From NCBI RefSeq assembly GCF_963678635.1, contig NC_087069.1:27578303-27642302 (forward strand): a DNA stretch of 64,000 nt, read 5' to 3'. Made by a program: the position numbers and the translations under genes. The number at the start of each line of letters is the position of its first letter. Positions within the stretch are counted from its first letter, which is position 1. Positions 54,781 to 64,000 of this stretch are shown here, in pieces. The notes under the pieces are model-generated. The model searched no databases. It worked only from the letters and a program-made list of their open reading frames with translations, and was not told the origin of the DNA. Origin of the DNA: Symsagittifera roscoffensis (lineage: Eukaryota; Xenacoelomorpha; Acoela; Convolutidae).

Positions 54781-57126
54781 AAACCCAATTTTCATTCCAA
54801 AAATTAACTGATTTCACCTAAACTATTCTGACTTTCCCCAATCTAATTGAAGTTAAAATGCAGCTGGTTTTCAAGCCTTGTTATGGTTGCAAATACACTA
54901 ATTCTTGTCTAAAATTCTCGTAAATGTTTAAAATCTCTTCCATTAACAATAAAAAAAGAAGAAAAATTAAAAATATATATTTAAAATTCAAAGTAGACGA
55001 AGGCCGTCTTTCAAAAAAATTGTCCGGTACCTGTTTGTCACGAGTTTTGCCTCCCCCTTTCGAAAATTAGAATGGGGTGTTCACCTTCTGCGTTTCCAAA
55101 AATGGTCTATTATCGATCCCCCACCCAATCCGGCCAGGTTACCTACCTTATTTTGACTTTACTATCGGGTACCTTCGCGTTCCAACTCTTTGTCTGAGTC
55201 TTTTTTTCTGACTATTCTAGACTCTAGCTAATCTATTGTAACTAAATCGAAAATATCAATAGTATAGTTTCTGTAATAAAACCCCCTCTAACCACCAACC
55301 TCGATTTTAACCAACCCGCCTTCTAACCAACCCCCCTTTCTAGACCCCCGCTTAAAACGAAAAACACTTCAGGGCGATGGATTCTAAACCTCACAAGAGA
55401 AAATCCATAGAACCTGTTTCCAAGCTCTAACCAAGTAAAAGTGTTTCCTCAAAACTTTAGGGTGCCGCTTATTCACTTTTATATTATCTCTTATAGTATA
55501 AAATAGATTTTAACGACACCCTTTTGACCAAACAGCGCACTCCAGTGATCCCCTCTTGCTGTTGCACTGCTCTGATCACATTACTGGTAGTCTCTTTCCA
55601 GTCGCGTCTTCTCCTGTTTCTCAGATCCCAGTCCTACGAACAACTTTGCCTTTTGAGTGGTCACCTCTTCCGTTGAAGTCTCCCAGTGGTTCTCCAAGGT
55701 TGCAAGGCTATCTGAAAACACTTTCATTGCCCCATTTTCGGGCACTTGCTGAATGTTTGCTGTTTTGATCGAAAAGATCGGTCTTCTTAGAAAAAAGTAT
55801 GATATTAAACTATTAATTAATATAAAGGTCTGCTTCAACTAATCTGGAAATCAAAACTATTGTCCTTTGTAAGTTTTTCCGGTTTTTTCTTCCTATTTCT
55901 GATCTTTTTTCGGTTTTTGTTCCGCGTTTTGTCTTTTATCGATTTTTTGTTCCTCTGGTGGCCCCCCTATTTGGTTACCTAGGCTTTTAATCGGAAAGCG
56001 CATGGGAATTTTTCTCAAGTTTTTTTAAGAAGCTATCACGGTACAACCAACAGGTGGACACGTTCCAGTTGAACCGTACCACCGGTACTCTAGAATGGGC
56101 ATGCAGCACGGATCTGTGTCAAGTGGGTTAAGTCCCGTAGTCTTGATGTCGTGAAATACCCAGGAGCGCCATAAAAACGCTATGTAACAGTCGCCTACTT
56201 ATGTCACATTTGAGTTTAAGAAAAAAGGCCCTATAACCATTAGCTCAAGGGTCAGGGACACTATCTCTTGTGCTTTTATACCTCATTCACTCGGAGCCAA
56301 TTCGGTTCGCGTGAGACACGAGACTATAAACTGTGTTACAGCTTGAAGGCTATTGCCAAATGACTCCTCACTCTAAAAACAAGAACCCCCCCTTGGTTAG
56401 GTCTCACGCTACCTAAAACACGCGAAAACCTTTAAAAACAGAGTTGGAAGCTTAAGTATACCATTAGTTTTTAATAGACAGGGGAACTTTGATCCACTTC
56501 AGACGGATCAATCTAAAACTCACCTTATCTCAACATAACCACGTAAAATGCACCCAAGAAATTAAATTCAGTACTCACATACCGACACGACTCTAGATTC
56601 AGGTAAAAAAAGTAAATAAGATAACTCAGGAATTTTTAACTCAAAAGTTTTAGCTCAAGTATATTTGTTTTCTGAACCATTGGGCAGCTTGACTTGTCTG
56701 CCTGCCCAATCAAAGTTCTCTTTTGCCCAGCGATGACCCTCTCGCTGGAACTCTCGATATTCTCTGTCGGGAACAAGTCAGCTCTACTCGAATTGATGAT
56801 ACTGGTAACACTGCGAACAACATTTTTACTCATGTGATTTTTGTCAACTTTCCCGCAATTCTAAATCGAATTTTTTTATCTGATTTATTTTGGATTTTCA
56901 GTTGTTGCGAGAAAATTGAGCATGACAGGTTCGATTCAAACTTTTTTAAATTGTTTCTATTCTTAAATTAAAGACAATCTTCCAAACATCACATACTGGC
57001 ACATATAGCTAACTTCATCATTTGATTTTTATCGTTAATGATCAGTTTATAAAGGTTAAATACCTCTAACTGCAATCAGTTTGTGCAGGTAGTTGAATCG
57101 TTTTCTCGGGCATTTTTCATCTTCAG
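54781..57126. other. Stretch without a supported gene
   Basis: A mosaic of non-coding sequence with C-rich blocks at 55280-55350. A less AT-rich segment at 56040-56400 (CACGGTACAACCAACAGG and onwards) looks different from its surroundings and might be LTR or leader sequence of a retroelement, but no second copy was found in the window. Confidence 0.3.
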
Positions 57127-57800
57127 TTAGCTCATCAAAAGTGCGATCAGCAACAATGCCAATACACTTGACTCGAAGCCGTTTAGCAGTATTGATAGAG
57201 TGAGTGGCATAGAGTCTTTAGCATCATCCGAGATCGTTGTGATCGGCCTTGCGTTGAGTATAGCTTCTATCTGACAAAGCACTACGTGCATCTCATCAAT
57301 TTTAAATTTTCCTCCATTGCCCATTGTCTTGTGATAGAGTAGTTTCATTGACTTAACAGCAGCTTCCCATAGCCCTCCGCAGCTTGTAGCCCTTGCAGGT
57401 ATAGTAGTCCACGTGATACCTGAGTCTCGAACATGATCAGGGAGGCTGTTTATGTTGTGTCTATCCTGTAGAAGTCTCTTCACTTGAATTAGCTGGCTGA
57501 GTGATCCGATGAAGTTGGTTTCATTATCGGAGAAGATCTGCTTGGGGCATCCTCATCGAGCAATGAACCTTCTGATAGCCTTCAAGCAATCTTCAGTGTC
57601 CAGGGTTTTTGAAACATCCAAGTGGATTGCTTTAGTAGAAAAGCAAATAAAAACTCATATGTAACATTTGAGTAGTTGATTGGCTTCCTTATAGTGCATT
57701 GGTCTGGCTAAGTCGATACCAACACAAGAGAATGGCGGTGATGAGTTGATTTTCTCACTAGGGTAATCTCACATCAGCTGATTCATTGCTCTACTGTGGG
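57127..57800 (-). pseudogene. BEL/Pao integrase remnant
   Basis: Across stops the minus strand reads PPFSCVGIDLARPM, then KQIFSDNETNFIGS and finally SCGGLWEAAVKSMKLLYHK with CQIEAILNARPIT. These are the D-D-E regions of BEL/Pao integrases (GVD-x-x-GP, SDNGTNF, GG-x-WE-x-x-VKSMK). At least two in-frame stops separate them. Confidence 0.7.
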
Positions 57801-58415
57801 ACCTGAAAAAAAATTACACAGTTGCCAATGCTGAACAATGTGACTATGGCGAATCAAAGTTCTCGAAAATTCTCTTTCTCGTTCAGGCAATCAGCAACTG
57901 CGAGTCTTCCACCAATTTTTAGCAATCACTCATCGTCTATGAATGGATAGAGCTGAAGGAGGTTGGATTTTCAAGTAATATATTGTCCATATCTGATTGC
58001 TTTCATTTCTACATTGAACTGCTGCTCCTGAACGTTTCGTACAATAAGGTTTAGTCCTATCTTTTGAAGCTAATTGCGATTGTCAGTGTTCTTCTTCAGA
58101 GTTTCGGCGCGAACTTCGCGACTAAAGCTCCAATGTGAAGAGCTTAAGCAAAAGATCCCCATCGTTCCAAATCGAAGAAGTTTCCACTCTTTTTATCTCT
58201 CCGACGTTTAGTCCTGGTTGCTTTCGCTGCTTGCATGGTTGCCTCACCGCCAGCTGCCTGAGTGAGCAGGATGGTTTTGTCGAAGGACCGTTCGAGCTCA
58301 TTCTTCACTTTACTTGCTTCGAGAGTTGTTGGTTGTGATGGAGTAGAAACTCCTTTTGTATCCAACCAAGAGGGCCCAGATTACCCAAGCTGCAAATTTT
58401 GTAATTCAGCTGCTG

Positions 58416-58983
58416 CTACTGATCGCGTTGCATGACGCCTGGGTTTTGATGAGTCGAAACGTGTTTCCACTTGTTGGCTGGTAGCATCTGTTGAACTTTG
58501 GCAATACGGTTGGCCACAAAATTAGAGTTCGTGTTTGGAGTTGATCTGATCCAAACAAAAGCTATTGTTGAATCACTCCAGGCGCTGACATCTACCACCA
58601 ATTGCAAAGTCTGGATCGACTTCAAGACGCATTTCAGGAGCTTGTAACCCAAAAACAATGAACAAAGCTCAAGTCTTGGAATACAAACTGTCTTCCTTGA
58701 TGCAAGTCGTAATTTGGCGGCTAACAAGGAAGTGTAGATTCTGAAGTTGTTCTGGCACTCCATGAGTCATCTCTGATGCATCGCAGAAGAGATGAAGATC
58801 GACTTGCTGAAAGCTGTCCTTGGACAGGTAACAAGGTACTGCCAGGGAAGACAAAAATCCTAAGCTATCTATCCAGTGTTGGAATTTGTTCGCTATATAG
58901 GCCCCAACATTATCATCATACTTCAAATCACGATCCCTAGTTTTTTGGAATAGAATCTTCGGTATTATCTTTACAGAGGTCAT
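58416..58983 (-). pseudogene. BEL/Pao connection and RNase H region
   Basis: Two overlapping frames give VKIIPKILFQKTRDRDLKYD and VDLHLFCDASEMTHG, then SLLAAKLRLASRKTVCIPRL, VSAWSDSTIAFVWIRSTP and KWKHVSTHQNPG. These follow the BEL pattern: LH-x-FCDAS, TIPRLEL, WSDS-x-x-x-x-W and VPT-x-x-NPAD. A frame change lies near 58730. Confidence 0.7.
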
Positions 58984-59019
58984 TAGTCCAAGGAGATCAA
59001 AAAAATTGTCCGAAGTTGC

Positions 59020-59930
59020 TTGCTATCATCCGGCGAGTGGTTGTATGTGTTCAAATTCTTTCGGGCAAAGCTATTGAGCTGCTCTCAAATATTGTAGTTG
59101 AGTTTCTATATGTCTTTCTTTTCTTTTTAGTGCGATTTAGGACCAGAGGAGGCTGTGTGGAGTTCTGCTAGTGTTTTCTGTTAGTTGAAGAACTTTGGAT
59201 GAAACTTTTGATGTTTTCAGTCTGGAAATATCTTGGGGCATGGTCCAAACGCGTCTTTGCCCTTTTTGGTGGGTTGGTTTTGGAATTTTTTGCTTTGAAA
59301 ACTTCCGTCGAAGTCCACCACATTATCGCTCCTAGGAATTCTGCGTGATTTTTGCAAAAAATCTTTGTAAGAGGCATCTGCATGATTCCTGTCAATGGGG
59401 CAAGCCAGTGAAGTGTGTTGATAGCCTGTTTGCTCTCAATTTTTGATTTTTTTTTGTTCGGAAAACTTTGTTCATAGTTGGCCACTCTTTGGGTTAAATC
59501 GACCTCGAAACTTGAAAAGTGTTTTAGTTTTTTTGACACTGGTTCATATGAAATCGTGTTGGGGCAATCACGGTAAAAGCGAATGTCACCGTTTGATTGC
59601 TCTTTGATATCTTTTTCAGCCTTTTTCAAGCGTCCCGAGTTGACCAGAGTGTTAATTGGGACCTTGTGGAATCTGTCTTCTAAATACTTCGATCCTTGGC
59701 AGAAATCTAGATGATTCATTGGGCATCTGCTGGAGTCCAAATGCACCAAGTCCTGGTTTCCAGAGGTTCATCTTTCCTTGTCATCTGGGTGCTGAACTTG
59801 GCCCCTTTTTTGACCTTTTTGGCAACAAATGGAGTTGCATCAAAAACAACACTCGAGATTTTGCTGGCTTGATAAGGTTTGCGGTTTTCTGGGGCATGCA
59901 TTTAGGTTTCATTGAATCCAATTAATCTAT
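59020..59930 (-). other. About 0.9 kb of foreign sequence inside the BEL/Pao pol gene
   Basis: The reverse transcriptase reads to WHPVSDCFQ (59945) and the expected continuation resumes at 58983. Normally about 40 residues lie between, but here there are more than 900 bp. The insert has its own minus-strand open pieces, 59716-59901 and 59168-59749 (193 codons). The sequence around CIWTPADAQ and PMNHLDFCQGSKYLEDRFHK loosely resembles the degenerate Cys/His part of another gag, so a nested retroelement fragment is possible. Confidence 0.4.
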
Positions 59931-59999
59931 ACACCGTTACTGGAAACAATCAGAAACTGGATGCCAATTGAGCCCAAGAGTTTTGACGCTGTGGTCTTT

Positions 60000-60623
60000 T
60001 CCTGCTAAGAATAACTCTTGGTTTTCATGCAATTTGTTGGGTATACCGTTCATGACATCCTTGCTGTTGCTTGTCCACTACCGAATGGGCAGGCAGGCGT
60101 TGTCCAGAGTATTCGTGAGAGTCTGGCGCATTCTGATGGCTTGTTCCTCAGTATCTGCACCACCAATGTAATCGTCCACGTAGAAGGACTCGCGAATTGC
60201 TAGCTTTGTCTGTTCATCTTCCGTTGTGTCGGCGATGTCTGACAAGACTCGTATGGCGTGAAAAATACTTGAAGGTATTCCGTAGATGGCACGAGACATC
60301 CGTAACTTCTCAATTGAATCCTCTTCTTCTCTTCTCCAGTAGAGCTGATGTATATTTCTGTCTTGGGGTGTAGTTCTATTTGCCTGTACATCTTGATGAT
60401 GTCACCAGATAGTGCAGTTTTGTAGATTCGAAACCGGACAAGGATGTTGATCAGGTCTGGCTGCTGCATTTGAAGTTGGAGCTGATCTGTTGAAAACAGC
60501 TCTGCACTTTGTTATCGTTGAGACCGACTTCCAAACTGCACGATGAGGCATGATCAAGTACTTGCCGACTGGCAGAAATTGATCTGACACACGTACCTTC
60601 TCAATATGGCCAGTGTCAATCAT
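60000..60623 (-). pseudogene. BEL/Pao reverse transcriptase
   Basis: Pieces in several frames read YLIMPHRAVWKSVSTITKCR and VFNRSAPTSN, then LINILVRFRIYKTALSGDI with KMYRQIELHP, and SFYVDDYIGGADTEEQAIRM. The YVDD catalytic box is present and the order matches BEL/Pao elements (LPHH-x-V, VFD-x-S, DI-x-K-M-Y-x-Q-I, YVDD). Frame changes and a short gap before the YVDD part make it inactive. Confidence 0.75.
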
Positions 60624-60777
60624 CTCCTGAGAGAAGTAGTTGTATTGGTTCTTGGCTTCACAGTTCTGTCGTAGCTTCTTTTCATTAGAAATGAATTACC
60701 GGAAACCTTTCCGTGCTGAGTGACCAATATCGGGCAACCATTCATGAATGGTTTCGTCATAGATCCCCTTTGATTTG

Positions 60778-61496
60778 TTAATTAGTGATCTCAACATAGC
60801 TGTTCCGTCTGGGCCATACGTCGTAGTCTGACCGAATTTTCGGATACACTAAAGCTCGTTGGATGAGTGTTGGGATTCTGGAGATGAAGGAATATGTGGT
60901 GTCAAATGTGGTGCACGGGCTGTCAAGGAAGTTGAATCCATATCGTGGTGAGTGTCTTCGTGTTGTGATTGTGTGATGGGTCCCAGCGATACCTAAGACT
61001 GTCCAACCAAGGATCGTGTCGGCTAGCAGCATAGTTCCTTCCTTGATAATCCGTGACTTCACAATGTGAGTGTAGACGGAATGTCCAAGCAGGAAATCAA
61101 TTGTCTTGGGCTTGTCGAAAACTGGATCTGCTAAGTTGTAGTTGCTGACCTTTCGTAGGTGTGTGGCTGCGATTTGGGTGTTTGGATGCTCGTGATCCGG
61201 AATGTTTTCCAACACCACACAAGAAACTTTGAAATTGTTACCAGATTTTGATAGAATTGTGAGATTCAGTCGGCCATGGGTAGACATAGCGTTCTTCTGG
61301 TTCATTCCAATAGTGCGATCTGGAGCTTCTGCTGGTTTGAAGTCAAGCCGTTGCATGGCCTGTAGGGTGATGACGGTTGTCTGAGCACAATTGTTACTGA
61401 GTCAACGAGTGTGAATTCATCCGTTCTTAGATCGAACTTTGACGTTTGCTGTTGGAAGAGCTGTGATAGCTCCAGTTCAGTTGAGTTGGCGAGCAT
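60778..61496 (-). pseudogene. BEL/Pao protease region
   Basis: A 192-codon open piece reads NYNLADPVFDKPKTIDFLLG, HSVYTHIV and ADTILGWTVLGIAG, the conserved segment after the aspartic protease active site of BEL/Pao elements (ADP-x-F-x-x-P-x-x-ID-x-LLG and T-x-LGW-x-x-x-G). The active-site DSG segment itself is not clear in the degraded piece just upstream (61496-61302). Confidence 0.6.
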
Positions 61497-61740
61497 CTAT
61501 TGACACTGCGAGATGATGACTGGGCTGATTAGAATTGCCATGAAAAGTTGTATGATGCTTTTTTTGACAAGTTTTGCACGGTGATGTTGAAGGACATTGC
61601 TGGATGCCATGACTGAAAGACAAGCAATTGAAGCTCATCCTTTTGCTGGTCACAAAACTTTTTCTTTCTGATGTTGTTATTGATCTGTATTTGGCACACT
61701 GCCAAATTGGATGTCGCTCTTTGCAGGTTTAACCTTTAAA

Positions 61741-62459
61741 CTATGGTAAATAGAAACATTCCTTATGAGATCGGTTCTTTTCTGTCAAAAAAATCTGCTG
61801 CTCACGCTCTGGTTTATGGGGTCTGCGTTGAGATCTCTCAACCAGCGCTAGAGACCTGACTCTATTGTTTAAGAAAACCATGAGTTGATCGAAGTTAACA
61901 GCTTTAGTCCCATCATTTGCTGTTTCCCATGCCTTCTGAGATACAGGATTGAGGTTCTCGGAGAGAATGAAATGCCACAAATCGTTTGGTACTGAGTAAC
62001 TTGAAAGACTGCGAAGGTCTCGTTGAAAACTGAGATTAACTGTTGAAGCTGAAAAACATATACCGTCCGAACTGCCGTGAATCCGTGAATTCATAACAAA
62101 AACTTTCGAAAGATGACTCGATCGTTTTTGCACCTCTGCTCCAGCATTCGAAGCGCTACCTCGTAGTTGCTTTCCGTCGTCTCGAATTGCATGATGAGCT
62201 TAGAAGTATGGCTTGTGAAATAACTCTTGAGAGAAATCACTTTTTAAACCGGCGATAGCCGGTTAAATCAATTTTTAAACTGATCAATGATGCTTAGCCA
62301 GGCAGTGAAATTGCCACTGGAGCTAGGCAGATTGATATGCGGCAACATTGGTGTGATCCTTGTAGGTTCAATCTGAATAGTTGCAACAGGGTTGATGCGG
62401 CTATCAATCTCTTTGCGGCTGGCAGAGTTTGGCGAGCAGCCTTCTGTGTTTCCTGACAT
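61741..62459 (-). pseudogene. BEL/Pao gag remnant
   Basis: The first piece (62459-62268) reads LPHINLPSSSGNFTAWLSII, matching the LP-x-INLP-x-FSG-x-x-x-EW start typical of BEL/Pao gag. The second (62133-61741) reads RDLRSLSSYSVPNDLWHFIL and FDQLMVFLNNRVRSLALVER, the later capsid part. A frame change and lost sequence separate the two pieces. Confidence 0.65.
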
Positions 62460-63224
62460 TGATCAAATACTTGATCGTACTTTGCATCATCAGTGATAGC
62501 GTCAAGCAGCTCGTGATCAGCATTTCAGGATTGAGCCAAACAATGCCCAAGCTTGGTTGTTTCAGCGCTCAACTCGTCTTGGTTACGAATGAGGCTAGCA
62601 CAAAGGTCGCTGACTTGAGAAACTTGCCGTTTCAGAACTCGCAGACAGCTTTGGGTTCATTTAAGCTTCTCCATAGCTGATGGAGTTTGACTTTCTGTAG
62701 TAGGCTCAGCAAGTGTGCTTAGTTTCCTTAGGTTTCAAGGCGGACGAGAATGAATACTTCGCGATAGCTGGAAAGCGACTGTATCGTATGAAAATTGAAT
62801 GAAAGATGATTTAGTTGCTATAAATTGCGGGTAAATGAAATAAATAATTTATGGGAAAACTAACATGCGTTTTTAATTGAGATTACATGTGAACAAACTA
62901 TCTTGCCATTTAAAACATGCTTTGTTTGCTCCAACAATAAGAAATTCAGAAAGTATCAAACGCTTGCCTCCAGATGTAGCTGGGCCCCAAGTGTACTTCA
63001 TCGAGGCATACGAAAAGTTTGGTTCATCCATTTTTTTCAAAATTTTAAATTTTTTTGGACTTATTTTATTGCCAGATTGTGTTGTATCGCAAGTGGTGCA
63101 AAGCTACTCATTGCCTCAATTTTTTTTTTAAATCTGTTTTGAGAGTCGCCTGTGAAACAGAAATTGTTCGAGCTTTATGAAATTGAGATAGCTGGAACTT
63201 TTTTAATTGAACGTCATTTCCCCC
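62460..63224. other. Non-coding stretch before the right-edge gene
   Basis: No supported gene. It separates the BEL/Pao gag from the clean frame at the right edge. No LTR-like repeat was recognised. Confidence 0.3.
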
Positions 63225-64000
63225 ATGAGAAGGCGGACGGCATTGACTATTCTCCGACTGAGTGCTTCTTTATTTAATCCTTCTAGAGAGACTTTGCTTC
63301 AACATTTGGTGCTTTTTCAGTTCATGTATATGACTGATAACTGGAAAGAACTTTGTGACCGACGGAAACAAAAACGTGATCGTTTGATTTCGTGCAAGAA
63401 TACGAAGCGAAAATTGAACGAAAGTCTGAAGTTCGTTTCCCAGCTTTTTCCTGACGACTTCAAAGATTTAGAGCTACGCAATGAAAATATTGAAATCCCC
63501 AAAGTAACGTCATATCCTCTGGAAATGGAAAATGAACTGGATTTGATGCGTTACCTACTGAAAGACGAATTGAAGCTGCCTATATCTGTCGAGGATATTT
63601 GTAGATACTTCAAGGAAACCATAAGAATCGAGGTTTCCAACCTTCAAGGAAAGGTTTGTTCAACTTTAGAAAAGTTAGAGTGTCAAAATTTGCTCAAGTT
63701 TCATCAGGATTTGAGAGTTGTTACATTTGTGAACTTCTTCGCACTGAGAGATGTTTATCAATACAAAGAAGAAAACTTGGACGATACAGGGCCTAGCAGT
63801 GAAGTGGATATGTCTTTTTCTGGAAAACGGAAACTGACCGAAGTTTTCCCAGATATACCACCGAAGTCGCCTAGAAATGAGTATGTCGATTACTGGAAAG
63901 ATAAAGCACAAGAGCTAATTGCTCATAAAAGCTTTAAACAACGTCAGCATCACGAAACAGCGAGACAAATTCATGATTTAATCTCAACCCCAACAGCGAA
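63225..64000 (+). CDS. Unrecognised protein, N-terminal 258 codons, cut by window edge
   Basis: From ATG 63225 the frame is open for 776 bp to the window end. A second in-frame ATG lies at 63324, just after TTTTTCAG, so either that is an exon start or the longer frame is real; an in-frame TAA lies at 63204. The product is polar and helical: NWKELCDRRKQKRDRLISCK, FPDDFKDLELRNENIEIPK, VEDICRYFKETIRIEVSNLQ, then an acidic linker and a nuclear-signal-like GKRKLTEV. Codon use is much less AT-biased than the surroundings and there are no breaks. No domain is recognised; it may be a host gene or a gene of another mobile element. Confidence 0.6.
   Translation, partial: MRRRTALTILRLSASLFNPSRETLLQHLVLFQFMYMTDNWKELCDRRKQKRDRLISCKNTKRKLNESLKFVSQLFPDDFKDLELRNENIEIPKVTSYPLEMENELDLMRYLLKDELKLPISVEDICRYFKETIRIEVSNLQGKVCSTLEKLECQNLLKFHQDLRVVTFVNFFALRDVYQYKEENLDDTGPSSEVDMSFSGKRKLTEVFPDIPPKSPRNEYVDYWKDKAQELIAHKSFKQRQHHETARQIHDLISTPTA

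Larger units (their letters stand above)
57127..62459 (-). mobile_element. Decayed BEL/Pao-like retrotransposon
   Basis: Minus-strand remnants occur in BEL/Pao order: gag (62.5-61.7 kb), protease (61.5-60.8), reverse transcriptase with YVDD (60.6-60.0), connection and RNase H (59.0-58.4) and integrase (57.8-57.1). Many stops and frame changes are present. About 0.9 kb of unrelated sequence separates the reverse transcriptase from the rest of pol. LTRs were not found on either side. Confidence 0.75.

Noticed and set aside
53947-54821. Plus-strand repeat-protein ORFs
   Set aside because: Translations of the 37-bp minisatellite; the frame changes with each copy and there is no conserved boundary.

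Overview
This is AT-rich (roughly two thirds A+T) animal nuclear DNA made mostly of decayed mobile elements with a few pieces of host-type genes. The basis is the virus-like Polinton/Maverick gene set, two Gypsy-like LTR elements and a BEL/Pao-like element, spliced exons with GT/AG borders and an AATAAA signal, tRNA-derived SINE-like repeats, MITEs and minisatellites. An invertebrate is the best guess. One gag-like protein (50.8-53.1 kb) recalls elements I associate with cnidarians and other aquatic invertebrates, but I cannot name the species.

Region 1-12.1 kb is a Polinton/adintovirus-like endogenous element. Read along the minus strand from 12.1 kb down it holds: two genes of unknown role, a small membrane ORF, the FtsK/HerA packaging ATPase, two small Polinton-type proteins, a retroviral-type integrase, penton, a basic pVI-like protein, the double-jelly-roll major capsid protein and an adenain-like protease. 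The genes are packed with tiny gaps or overlaps. ATPase, protease and the 101-residue protein are intact; most others carry a frameshift or stop. Between an inverted repeat of about 110 bp (1061-1170 and 4618-4727) lies a separate cassette of three accessory ORFs, one resembling PC4/Sub1 ssDNA-binding coactivators. At the left edge, a protein with three C2H2 zinc fingers runs out of the window and is probably the start of the element's DNA polymerase gene.

Region 12.2-16.4 kb is non-coding: a fold-back MITE, a hAT-like MITE with an 8-bp target duplication, a polypurine tract, a SINE-like copy and a possible Cys-rich exon. Region 16.4-26.1 kb is a badly decayed minus-strand LTR element (LTRs at both ends, gag and integrase remnants, no recognisable reverse transcriptase). 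Region 29-42.7 kb holds a probable multi-exon host gene for a small secreted protein on the minus strand. A younger Gypsy element (31.5-37.1 kb, 4-bp target duplication) sits in one of its introns, and a 514-bp tandem duplication sits in another.

Region 44.7-45.85 kb is a 30-bp minisatellite, and 53.4-54.8 kb a 37-bp minisatellite. Region 50.8-53.1 kb is a decayed gag, and 57.1-62.5 kb a BEL/Pao element in pieces with about 0.9 kb inserted in its pol gene. At the right edge (63225-64000) a clean open frame on the plus strand, unlike the surrounding repeats, continues out of the window; I do not recognise it.
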